Origin: a virus
Reading direction: 5' to 3' (one strand)
DNA: 31,904 bases
IMG/VR virus record: IMGVR_UViG_3300045945_000354
Location: 1 to 31,904 of that record
Shown: in pieces, positions 1-5,380 of the stretch
How the letters are laid out: every line of letters starts with the position of its first letter
Position numbering within the stretch: position 1 is the first letter of the stretch
Made by a program: the position numbers and the translations under genes
The notes under the pieces: generated by a model
The model's database searches: none
What the model was told of the DNA's origin: nothing
The model's input: the letters and a program-made list of their open reading frames with translations, nothing else

Positions 1-264
1 CACTTTGGCAAGCCATGGCGATGCTAAGACTTTGTCCTCACTGATCATCGCATCGAGCGGCACGCCAAAATACCGGGCCAGGGCTACGGCCTTGTCGAGA
101 TTTGGGCTATGCGTCCCGCTTTCGATTTCGGAAATGGTCGATTTCGCACAGCCGATATCGTGGCCCACGGTCTCCTGTTTGAGCTGTCGTGCCTTCCGGT
201 GCCCTCTGGCATTGCTCCCAAAGATCTTTCCTACACCCGACCCACGCTGCACGCCCGCTTTCAT
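1..264 (-). CDS. CI-like phage repressor, HTH_XRE (partial, runs off left edge)
   Basis: Translating the minus strand from an ATG at 264 gives 88 open codons that leave the window at base 1. Residues about 24-55 form an XRE-type helix-turn-helix: ARQLKQETVGHDIG is the first part, then a recognition helix beginning CAKSTISEIESG, then NLDKAVALARYFGVPLDAM. This is the usual layout of small lambda/434-type repressors. A strong ribosome site, GAGGAGGT, sits six bases before the ATG. The gene is divergent from a second HTH gene at 398 and the two share an operator-rich spacer, so it most likely holds the lysogenic state by binding there. The missing C-terminus could hold a peptidase or dimerisation domain. 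The HTH call is secure; the repressor role is inferred from position. Confidence 0.85.
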   Translation of the reverse strand, partial: MKAGVQRGSGVGKIFGSNARGHRKARQLKQETVGHDIGCAKSTISEIESGTHSPNLDKAVALARYFGVPLDAMISEDKVLASPWLAKV

Positions 265-301
265 AGCACCTCCTCTATGCTATAGATTCGACATTTCCGA
301 A

Positions 302-329
302 AGTATACCCACCTTATATTCGAAATAAA
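302..329 (-). promoter_or_regulatory. Probable repressor-maintenance promoter
   Basis: Read leftward, a -35-like TTTATT (bases 329-324) and a good -10, TATACT (307-302), are separated by 16 bases and point at the repressor start at 264. Operator-like sites overlap both flanks, so the promoter would be controlled by the repressor or by the Cro-like protein. Confidence 0.5.
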
Positions 330-340
330 CGAAAAATAAT

Positions 341-369
341 TTCGACATTTCGACTCTTTCTGCTATTCT
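341..369 (+). promoter_or_regulatory. Probable early rightward promoter
   Basis: TTCGAC at 341-346 and an extended -10, TGC-TATTCT (361-369), are 17 bases apart and precede the Cro-like gene at 398. The -35 element lies inside an operator-like site, as expected for a promoter shut off in the lysogen. Confidence 0.5.
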
Positions 370-397
370 ATGCTTGAGATATCGAACTGGAGGATGC

Positions 398-640
398 ATG
401 AAGACACCGATGACGGAGATACGCAAAACCACCATTGAGAAATACCGCAAGGAGCGGCGTCTGACGCAGGCCGCTCTGGCGGCGCTTGTGGGCAAATCGA
501 CTGCCCGTATATGTGAATACGAGAAGGGCGACAATGTTCCACTGGGCACATTGTGGGCTATCGCTGCCGTGCTGCACATACCGACCGGCGATCTCTTCGA
601 GGACCAGCCTGGTACGGGTGTCCCAGTCCCAACCCCCTAG
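398..640 (+). CDS. Cro-like HTH_XRE regulator
   Basis: This 80-residue protein is almost entirely one XRE helix-turn-helix domain (about residues 7-67): RKTTIEKYRKERRLTQAALA, then a recognition helix in VGKSTARICEYEKG, then TLWAIAAVLHIPTGDLFE. ATG 398 is chosen because GGAGG (389-393) precedes it closely. A TTG at 374 in the same frame lies too close to the promoter. The tail after residue 70 is short and proline-rich. It is the first rightward gene and divergent from the repressor, so a Cro or antirepressor role in the lytic decision is likely. The HTH domain is secure; the Cro role comes from context. Confidence 0.8.
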   Translation: MKTPMTEIRKTTIEKYRKERRLTQAALAALVGKSTARICEYEKGDNVPLGTLWAIAAVLHIPTGDLFEDQPGTGVPVPTP

Positions 641-654
641 CCCAGGAGGCCCCC

Positions 655-843
655 ATGCCCATCGACACCCCCAACCCCCGCCTCGCCGCCTGCGGCGAGG
701 GCGTGTGCACGGCGTGCGGCTTTTCCGCCGAGGCGCACCACAAAGGTGGGCGCTGCTACACGACCGACGAACTGGTCGCGCGGCTGCGGTTCTACGCCGC
801 GACGAACCGGTGGCCGGAGCCGGACGAGGGGTGCGACGCATGA
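655..843 (+). CDS. Small Cys-containing protein of unknown function
   Basis: The ORF encodes 62 residues. AGGAGG ends about six bases before the chosen ATG. It contains CGEGVCTACGFSAEAHHKGGRCY, giving closely spaced Cys and His residues that could bind one metal ion. The second half is helical and acidic. Its stop overlaps the next start (ATGA at 840), so the two are translationally coupled. No family is recognised. Early phage operons often carry such small metal-binding proteins, some of which act on host proteins, but nothing here shows a target. Confidence 0.7.
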   Translation: MPIDTPNPRLAACGEGVCTACGFSAEAHHKGGRCYTTDELVARLRFYAATNRWPEPDEGCDA

Positions 844-1124
844 CCACCCCACCACTGCGTGCCCCCTGCCCCCACTGCGGCGTGGTGCCGCAGTCGCTGG
901 CGCTCGCGACGTGGGGCGACGGCGTGCAGCGGCTGGCCTACGCGCCATTCGTGTGTCTGGCGTGCGGCGGGCTGGCGCTCATCTGGCTCGCCACCGGGCG
1001 GATGGCGGCGCTGGGCTACGACGAGGAAGCCTATCTGCAGACGCACGCGCCGGCGCTGTGGGAGCAGGTTGAGGCGGCGCGGGCGGCCAGGCGGGGGGAG
1101 GAGGACACGCGCGAAGGCTCCTAG
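840..1124 (+). CDS. Small zinc-ribbon-like protein
   Basis: This 94-residue protein starts at the ATG that overlaps the preceding stop. Two CxxC pairs, CPHC near residue 9 and CLAC near residue 42, are spaced as in a single zinc ribbon, with an aromatic and hydrophobic segment between them. The C-terminal half is helical (YDEEAYLQTHAPALWEQVEAARAARR) and charged. It belongs to the rightward early operon. Function is unknown; a nucleic-acid- or protein-binding role is possible from the ribbon alone. Confidence 0.75.
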   Translation: MTTPPLRAPCPHCGVVPQSLALATWGDGVQRLAYAPFVCLACGGLALIWLATGRMAALGYDEEAYLQTHAPALWEQVEAARAARRGEEDTREGS

Positions 1125-1443
1125 GAGGCTCGGCTTTCGCGTGCACGGCGTCCAACGACCAATCACCCTCGGTGGTGCACGATCGTGCGCCCTGGAGGCA
1201 TATACACGCCCAGGCCCGTCTGAAGCGCGTGCCGCTGGCCCCGGCAGGTGTGGTACGACGGACCCCTGGAGGGCTGGACCATGGCGGCTCGCCGGCACCG
1301 GCGGGCTGGCGACGTACGCGCCGGCCGGCGGGGAGGCGGGAGCGGTGGGGCGGGGTGCAGGACGACCTCTGAGAGGCGTGAGCTATGGGTAGGTATAGAA
1401 CAAGTTAATATAATTCATAGTTATCAGAAGTTGGGAGACGCCC
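1125..1443. other. Stretch without a convincing gene
   Basis: This GC-rich gap separates two clear small genes. Three overlapping frames stay open through much of it, but none stands out by codon use or by a known motif. A -10-like TATAAT at 1409-1414, in a locally AT-rich patch, could start transcription of the gene at 1444; no good -35 is seen. A TATACACGC box at 1201-1209 recurs at 8522-8530 before another small gene. Confidence 0.4.
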
Positions 1444-1463
1444 ATGCAGTGGCAGCACTGTGA
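1248..1463 (+). CDS. Possible small basic protein (weak)
   Basis: A frame open from GTG 1248, or ATG 1281 with GGAGG eight bases upstream, would encode up to 71 residues, beginning WYDGPLEGWTMAARRHRR and rich in Arg and Gly. It would overlap the start of the gene at 1444 by 20 bases. Third codon positions are GC-rich until about 1380, then become AT-rich across the putative promoter, which argues that the end at least is not coding. Listed because no better gene fills the gap. Confidence 0.22.
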   Translation: MWYDGPLEGWTMAARRHRRAGDVRAGRRGGGSGGAGCRTTSERRELWVGIEQVNIIHSYQKLGDAHAVAAL

Positions 1464-1722
1464 GGTGTGCAACTGGTCGGTCCCTGTGGAAACGCGGTGG
1501 TGCGAGGTCTGTACGGCACTCATCGCCAACCCGCACCAGCAGCTCACCGACGAAGCCCGCGTGATCGTGCAACAGATGCACCGCTCCATCGGCGTCCGAC
1601 CGATGGAGCAACGCTACCAGGCGGCACGACAGGCCCGCATAGAGTCCGAGACGACGACGTGGTGGAACATGTTTCTGGCCATCAACAACACCAGGGAGGG
1701 GACATCAACGACCCCGCCCTGA
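1444..1722 (+). CDS. Small protein with paired CxxC motifs
   Basis: A 92-residue protein begins at ATG 1444 behind GGGAG. The N-terminus has two CEVC motifs (about residues 6-9 and 20-23), typical of a compact zinc ribbon. The rest is helical and charged with Trp-Trp near residue 73. The last codons (TSTTPP, then TGA) read into the first hairpin of the structured segment that begins at 1714, so the stop codon lies in that hairpin loop. The original C-terminus may therefore have been replaced when the segment arrived. Function unknown. Confidence 0.75.
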   Translation: MQWQHCEVCNWSVPVETRWCEVCTALIANPHQQLTDEARVIVQQMHRSIGVRPMEQRYQAARQARIESETTTWWNMFLAINNTREGTSTTPP

Positions 1723-2048
1723 AGGGCGGAGCTTGTAGCTGCCTTACACCGCGCACGAGGGTAGCCCGTGCCGGATGCGCTACTACGGGAACCGGTACCC
1801 AGTTCCGTTGGGCTGATTGACTGCAGCCCGATTGCTCGCATGCCTTTTAACTGAAAGAAAAGTATGGCGGCATTACACCAGAGCCCAACCGTTTGTGCCT
1901 GCAAGCAGGTGCCTTTAGCTCTGGGGAAATTGTACCTCGTATTTTGTAACCTATGCAAGGTGGATGCGGCAAAGCCGCAGGAGATGTGTTGCCCCGGTGG
2001 GTCAACCTCCTTTCCTCCTCCCCCTGAACGGGGAGGTTTCTCGGAGGA
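1714..2048 (+). ncRNA. Structured non-coding segment, IS200/IS605- or omega-RNA-like (candidate)
   Basis: About 330 bases without a credible gene hold a chain of stem-loops: CCGCCCT/AGGGCGG (1714-1729); GGGTA/TACCC (1759-1800) enclosing CCCGT/ACGGG; GGGCTG/CAGCCC (1810-1829); CCAGAGC/GCTCTGG (1878-1924) enclosing CCTGC/GCAGG; TGCGGC/GCCGCA (1965-1979); GTTGCCC with GGGTCAAC, one bulge (1988-2006); and CCTCCCC/GGGGAGG (2017-2036). Small GC hairpins at both edges recall the subterminal hairpins of IS200/IS605-type elements and their guide-RNA-encoding ends. No transposase, TnpB or IscB gene is present. It could instead be a cis-acting leader for the gene at 2054. The stems are seen; the identity is inferred. 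The strand is assumed from the flanking genes. Confidence 0.5.
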
Positions 2049-2053
2049 CTTTG

Positions 2054-2383
2054 ATGAAACAAGGTTTCTTTGACGAACATTGGGTGGACGAGCACGGCAA
2101 TCCGAATGGTGGTGTCAGCACCGGCAAGGGATTCTCCATATCGTGGCAACACGGTCCACTGGGGCGCGGTGAGGAGCGCCGCGAAGCCAACGGGGCCTTT
2201 GTCGAAGATCTGATCCAGGCCGTACGACAGCGTATCGAGTTTTACCAGACGGCCAGCGAGGGCCGTTTTCAGTGCGCCGAGAATGCCGAAGCCATCATGG
2301 CGTTGCACATGGCTGAAGAAGCGCTCGACCGTCGCACCAGAGAGCGGGAAGCACGCCAGGTCGAAGGCACGCACACCGCCTAA
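2054..2383 (+). CDS. Acb2/Tad1 hairpin-like protein, candidate cyclic-nucleotide sponge
   Basis: This 109-residue protein starts at ATG 2054, with GGAGG at 2043-2047. Its middle and end follow a pattern common in phage proteins: GFSISWQHGPLGRG, GAFVEDLIQAVRQRIEFYQ, then CAENAEAIMALHMAEEALDRRTREREARQVEGTH. I associate this N-A-I-x-x-L / R-T-x-x-R-E / V-E-G-T pattern with the Acb2/Tad1 hairpin family. Known members bind cyclic nucleotides or cyclic ADP-ribose signals and so blunt CBASS or Thoeris immunity. The family link is from memory of the pattern, not a search, so function is tentative. It follows the structured segment directly and precedes another small gene behind AAAGGAG. Confidence 0.55.
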   Translation: MKQGFFDEHWVDEHGNPNGGVSTGKGFSISWQHGPLGRGEERREANGAFVEDLIQAVRQRIEFYQTASEGRFQCAENAEAIMALHMAEEALDRRTREREARQVEGTHTA

Positions 2384-2395
2384 AGGAGATTCCCC

Positions 2396-2611
2396 ATGTA
2401 CCTCCTCAGCACCACGGATGACCACGACGACGGTGAGGACCTGGTCCTCGATCTCGACTGGGCGCTCCTCGTCGACGAGCGCGCCTACGACGTCGCCCGC
2501 AACGGCGCAAGACAGTGCACCGTGTGTGGCTGTACGGACAACGTGGGGTGCGAGGATGGGTGCGCCTGGGCGCAACTCACCCCGCCGGTGTGCACGCGGT
2601 GCGCGCCGTGA
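2396..2611 (+). CDS. Small cysteine-rich phage protein
   Basis: The protein has 71 residues and starts at ATG 2396 with AAAGGAG just upstream. The second half holds CTVCGCTDNVGCEDGCAWAQ and a final CTRC, a recurrent Cys pattern in small phage proteins, probably binding one or two zinc ions. The N-terminal part is very acidic (TTDDHDDGEDLVLDLDWALL). The stop overlaps the GTG of the next gene. The specific role is unknown. Confidence 0.75.
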   Translation: MYLLSTTDDHDDGEDLVLDLDWALLVDERAYDVARNGARQCTVCGCTDNVGCEDGCAWAQLTPPVCTRCAP

Positions 2612-2877
2612 AACGCCGCCAACCCACGTGGTGCGCCGAGGATGCGCACGACTGGCGCCGCGTGGAACTGATGCTGCACCTGCCCACGGCGGAGGGCACG
2701 CCGGAGCTGTGCGTGCGCGCGTGTCAGCGCTGCCCGCTGGCGGAAGTGATTCACCTGGTGCACCTGGGCGGGCAGGGGAGGCTCGTCACCTACGAGCAGT
2801 GGTCGGTCGACCCGGTGCCACGCGTGCCGGGCATGCAGCAGACGCACATCGTCTGGGACAAGACGAGGGAGGGCTGA
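2608..2877 (+). CDS. Small hypothetical protein with Cys cluster
   Basis: An 89-residue protein is read from the GTG overlapping the previous stop (GTGA, 2608-2611). It contains CAEDAHDW near the start and CVRACQRC around residues 39-46, a possible metal site, followed by a beta-rich segment. The tight overlap on its left and the short gap to the TTG start at 2881 place it inside the same cotranscribed run. No family is recognised. Confidence 0.65.
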   Translation: MKRRQPTWCAEDAHDWRRVELMLHLPTAEGTPELCVRACQRCPLAEVIHLVHLGGQGRLVTYEQWSVDPVPRVPGMQQTHIVWDKTREG

Positions 2878-2880
2878 GCG

Positions 2881-3312
2881 TTGGACAGCATCACGTATCA
2901 GGGCCAGACCTACCGCCTGGGCGACGGTGGCACGCCGCTGCACCTGCAGACGATCGCGCCCGAGACGCTGCCCACCGGTTGGCAGGAGATCGACGCGCGC
3001 CACTGGTCCCGCGAGCGCGAGTACGGACGCGCCTACCGCTCACAAACGGGGCTGCTGGTCCTGCTCTCTGCCAGCATTCGTGAGCGCAAACGCTGGTTGC
3101 ATGTGTCGGTCTCGCATCGTGGCGGACGCCTCCCAACGTGGAGGGAGATGTGCGAGGTCAAAGAGCACTTTTGCGGGACGGATACCACGGCGTACCAGAT
3201 CCACCCGCCCAGGAGCAAGCATGTCTCCATCCACCACGCCTGCCTGCACCTGTGGTGTCCGCTGGATGGCGCGGTGACGCCGGACTTCACGGGGGGAGGG
3301 CAGACGATTTGA
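2881..3312 (+). CDS. DUF7694-like phage protein
   Basis: This 143-residue protein begins at TTG 2881 behind GGGAGGG. The conserved block RWLHVSVSHRGGRLPTWREMCEVKEHFCGTD, followed by QIHPPRSKHVSIHHACLHLWCPLDG, matches the pattern of a phage protein family annotated as DUF7694, recognised by pattern only. The family has no established activity; its invariant His, Cys and Trp residues suggest a compact folded domain, possibly metal-binding. The stop overlaps the next start (TTGA). Moderately sure of the family, unsure of function. Confidence 0.7.
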   Translation: MDSITYQGQTYRLGDGGTPLHLQTIAPETLPTGWQEIDARHWSREREYGRAYRSQTGLLVLLSASIRERKRWLHVSVSHRGGRLPTWREMCEVKEHFCGTDTTAYQIHPPRSKHVSIHHACLHLWCPLDGAVTPDFTGGGQTI

Positions 3313-3602
3313 GGACCACCGCCCCGCTCTACCTCGGCCCCTACATCGGCCGCCGTGTGGCGCACCTGCGCACCGTGCGCCGGCTCGCGCTCGAAGACCT
3401 CGCGTCCCGGGCGGGCGTCGACGCGCGCTGGCTGGAGTGTCTCGAAGCCGGGCAGGTGCGGGACCCCGCGGTGTCGGCGCTGTGCGGCCTGGCGCGAGTC
3501 TGCTGCTGCGCAGCAGCGGACGCGCTGCACGTGACGCCGCAGGCACTGCTGCCGGAGAGAGTGCCGGCGAGGCGGCAGGAGGAGGCCAATGACCGTGATT
3601 GA
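3309..3602 (+). CDS. HTH_XRE transcriptional regulator
   Basis: A 97-residue protein starts at the TTG overlapping the preceding stop, with GGGGGGAGGG upstream. Residues about 12-70 carry an XRE helix-turn-helix: IGRRVAHLRTVRRLALEDLASRAGVDARWLECLEAGQVRDPAVSALCGLARV. A CCC triplet follows at CCCAAADALHV, then TPQALLPE. It lies inside the early operon rather than at the switch, so it may act later or on host promoters. Its end overlaps the next gene by 14 bases. Confidence 0.75.
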   Translation: MRTTAPLYLGPYIGRRVAHLRTVRRLALEDLASRAGVDARWLECLEAGQVRDPAVSALCGLARVCCCAAADALHVTPQALLPERVPARRQEEANDRD

Positions 3603-3783
3603 AACCGCTGGCCTGCTCGTGCTGGTGATGCTGGGCGGCCTGGCGGCAGCGCTCATCGGGTTTTACGCCGGCGTCGAGGCAGGCTACCGGCGGGGGCGGG
3701 CCGACGCGGAGCAGTGGCAGGAGTGGCAACGCCGCGAGGGCGGCGACGAGCACGCGCGCACGAACGGCGAGGCGCGGCAGTAG
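3589..3783 (+). CDS. Small single-pass membrane protein
   Basis: The 64-residue product starts at ATG 3589 behind GGAGG. Residues about 7-29 (AGLLVLVMLGGLAAALIGFYAGV) form one transmembrane helix, followed by a charged tail rich in Arg, Glu and Gln, so the C-terminus probably faces the cytoplasm. The small size would allow a holin-like or superinfection-exclusion role, but its place in the early operon without an endolysin makes a holin uncertain. Unknown function. Confidence 0.65.
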   Translation: MTVIETAGLLVLVMLGGLAAALIGFYAGVEAGYRRGRADAEQWQEWQRREGGDEHARTNGEARQ

Positions 3784-3826
3784 GGGTGAGAGACGCTCAA
3801 GGCGCACAACGCAGGGGAGATGCACG

Positions 3827-4810
3827 GTGGATATTATTCGGGACGGACGCAGACGCCCATGGTTTTGGATGACGGATGATATCATTGATACGTATGCCCA
3901 GGTCATTGGCCCTATCGGCCTGGCGCTCTACGCCGTGATCGCGAGGTGCGCCGACAAACATGGCGCGTGCTTTCCCAGCTATACGTACTTCCAGAAGACC
4001 TTGCATATCTCCAGGGGCGCTGTCGCCAAATATCTCAAAGTGCTCGAAGACGCCGGCCTCATTCGCATCGAAGCACGACACGCGTCCAATGGGGAACGCG
4101 GCTCGAACGTCTATACCATCCTCGAACCTGAGACAGACACCAGTACACCCCTACCTAGTTCACCAGAAAGACTACCTAGTTCACCAGAAAGACTACCTAG
4201 TTCACCAGAAAGACTACCCCCGGTTTTCCAGGAGAACTACCCTGGTACACCAGAGAACCTACCTAGTCTACCAGGAAGACTGGAAGGGTTGGATTTAAGG
4301 ACTCCCACTGAAGGACACAAGACAGAAAACCACGCTCTCACTTCGTTCGAGCGTGAACGCGCGCGCGAGGGGACATCTCGCGTACGCACGAAGGCGAGCA
4401 AGACCCCGGCCACCAATTACACAGACGGCTTTACCCGCTTCTGGGAGTCGTATCCCATCGGTCGCAAGGAAGGCAAGGTCGAGGCCTTCGCCATCTGGCA
4501 GACACGTGGTCTCGAAGAGCGCGCCGACGAAATCGCGGCCAAGATCGAGCGGCTCCTCATCACCCTCTGGGTCGGGAGGGACAAAACCAAAATTCCGCTG
4601 CCGACGACCTACCTCAACCAGGCACGCTATGAAGACGACCTCGTGCCGATCGAGTTCGCACAGCAGCAAGCAGCACGAGACCGGTTGAGTGACCGAGAGT
4701 TTCGTACGATGCGGCATGTGCATAACTTCATCCATGGAGACGATCACGATGACCACGGACGACAAGGTGATGTTCAGCACGATGCTTACCTCATTGGGTC
4801 TCGTGTTTAA
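3827..4810 (+). CDS. Phage replication initiator (winged-helix, O-like)
   Basis: The 327-residue protein starts at GTG 3827 behind GGGGAG. Residues about 25-95 form a winged helix of the HTH_36 kind (LALYAVIARCADKHGACFPSYTYFQ, then ISRGAVAKYLKVLEDAGLIRIE), as in phage O-like and replisome-organiser proteins. Residues 109-151 are a repeated Pro/Ser linker encoded by 21-base iterons. The C-terminal part (FTRFWESYPIGRKEGKVEAFAIWQ through PLPTTYLNQARYEDD) is the usual second domain that recruits helicase partners. The next gene starts 62 bases inside its end. A replication-initiation role is well supported by architecture and by the internal iterons. Confidence 0.8.
   Translation: MDIIRDGRRRPWFWMTDDIIDTYAQVIGPIGLALYAVIARCADKHGACFPSYTYFQKTLHISRGAVAKYLKVLEDAGLIRIEARHASNGERGSNVYTILEPETDTSTPLPSSPERLPSSPERLPSSPERLPPVFQENYPGTPENLPSLPGRLEGLDLRTPTEGHKTENHALTSFERERAREGTSRVRTKASKTPATNYTDGFTRFWESYPIGRKEGKVEAFAIWQTRGLEERADEIAAKIERLLITLWVGRDKTKIPLPTTYLNQARYEDDLVPIEFAQQQAARDRLSDREFRTMRHVHNFIHGDDHDDHGRQGDVQHDAYLIGSRV
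4151..4279 (+). repeat. Iterons inside the initiator gene, likely replication origin
   Basis: Three perfect tandem 21-base units (4151-4171, 4172-4192, 4193-4213) share the core CTACCTAGTTCACCAG. Three diverged units follow at 4214-4237, 4238-4258 and 4259-4279. All keep the reading frame (LPSSPER three times, then variants). A less GC-rich stretch follows. Lambda-like phages place their origin as iterons within the O gene, so this array is the best origin candidate in the window. Confidence 0.7.
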
Positions 4811-5231
4811 TACAAGCATCACGGAAATGCTGCTCCAGGTCTATTGGATGGCACTCACAGATCTTCCCATCACTGCGCTCAGGCATGCCTGCGCGCAGGT
4901 CGTCAAATGGGACCGGGAATTTCCGGTGCCTGTTGTCCTCAGAGACTATGCGCGCGACTGGATGGAGAAGCAGAAATATGAGGCACCCGCCAGCACAGAG
5001 CAGCTGTTGCAGCTCCGAGAGGAACTCGTCTCCCCCGAGGAGGTGAAGGCCCTGATCGCGTCCATCTGGCCGAACGGCGAGACGCCGGCGCCGCCGCCCA
5101 TCCCCAGGCCACGCGCTCGCCGCCCGCCGGACGCGCTGCACTACGAGCCGACCGGCGACGCCGAGATCACGAAGGCGCAGCTCAGGGCGCAGCTGGCGTG
5201 GCTGGAGCGGGAGGGGGAGGAGAGGCCGTGA
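4749..5231 (+). CDS. Putative replication accessory / helicase-loader-like protein
   Basis: A 160-residue protein starts at ATG 4749, chosen because GGAG lies nine bases upstream; a longer start at 4734 lacks a site. The N-terminal half (VYWMALTDLPITALRHACAQVVKWDREFPVPVVLRDYARDW) resembles a motif of phage proteins encoded beside O-like initiators, in which a helical domain ends in FP-x-P-x-x-LR. The C-terminal part is proline-rich and then basic. It overlaps the end of the initiator gene. By analogy it may load the host helicase, but no ATPase motif is present. Confidence 0.55.
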   Translation: MTTDDKVMFSTMLTSLGLVFNTSITEMLLQVYWMALTDLPITALRHACAQVVKWDREFPVPVVLRDYARDWMEKQKYEAPASTEQLLQLREELVSPEEVKALIASIWPNGETPAPPPIPRPRARRPPDALHYEPTGDAEITKAQLRAQLAWLEREGEERP

Positions 5232-5341
5232 GGCAGGCCTGCGCGCGGAAAGAAGATCTCTGCTGCGCCTGGGGGAAAGGAGGAAAAACCAGGCGAAGGC
5301 GAGGGCAGGGAACGACGATCAACAGCGGCCAGCAGAGGTGA
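5228..5341 (+). CDS. Possible 37-residue basic peptide (weak)
   Basis: A GTG overlapping the previous stop opens a 37-codon frame ending at 5341, starting (M)RQACARKEDLCCAWGKGG and ending in an Arg-rich stretch. The overlap style matches its neighbours, but codon use is not convincing and a strong hairpin overlaps its end. Confidence 0.28.
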   Translation: MRQACARKEDLCCAWGKGGKTRRRRGQGTTINSGQQR

Positions 5342-5356
5342 CGCTCTCCTGGCCGC
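5325..5356 (+). promoter_or_regulatory. Long hairpin before the ParB-like gene
   Basis: GCGGCCAG (5325-5332) pairs perfectly with CTGGCCGC (5349-5356). After one mismatch, AGAG pairs with CTCT inside, leaving a six-base loop. No T-run follows, so it is unlikely to be a simple terminator. It may protect or process the transcript 25 bases before the gene at 5381. Confidence 0.5.
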
Positions 5357-5380
5357 CATACACACAGCAAGGACACGACG

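Larger units (their letters stand above)
265..397. promoter_or_regulatory. Divergent control region with repeated operator-like sites
   Basis: This 133-base spacer between the two HTH genes is AT-rich in a GC-rich window. It holds two matching inverted repeats of form TTCG-N7-CGAA: 287-301 (TTCGACATTTCCGAA) and 319-333 (TTCGAAATAAACGAA). A third, incomplete copy, TTCGACATTTCGA, is at 341-353. Site 287-301 lies between the repressor -10 and its start codon. Site 319-333 overlaps the repressor -35. Site 341-353 overlaps the rightward -35. This matches the lambda-like arrangement in which repressor and Cro compete for a few related operators. The sites are seen directly; binding by these two proteins is inferred. 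Confidence 0.7.

Noticed and set aside
1614-1958. Minus-strand frame of 114 codons over the structured segment
   Set aside because: It crosses a clear plus-strand gene and several stem-loops, and has no transposase or other motif.
1714-2048. Intact IS200/IS605 or IscB element
   Set aside because: No TnpA, TnpB, IscB or HNH gene is found in any frame nearby; only ends-like hairpins are visible.
3589-3783. Holin
   Set aside because: One membrane helix and small size fit loosely, but there is no endolysin nearby and the gene lies in the early operon, so it is left as a membrane protein of unknown role.
4151-4279. Tandem 21-base repeats as a CRISPR or minisatellite
   Set aside because: No spacers, in frame within the initiator gene; the iteron explanation fits better.
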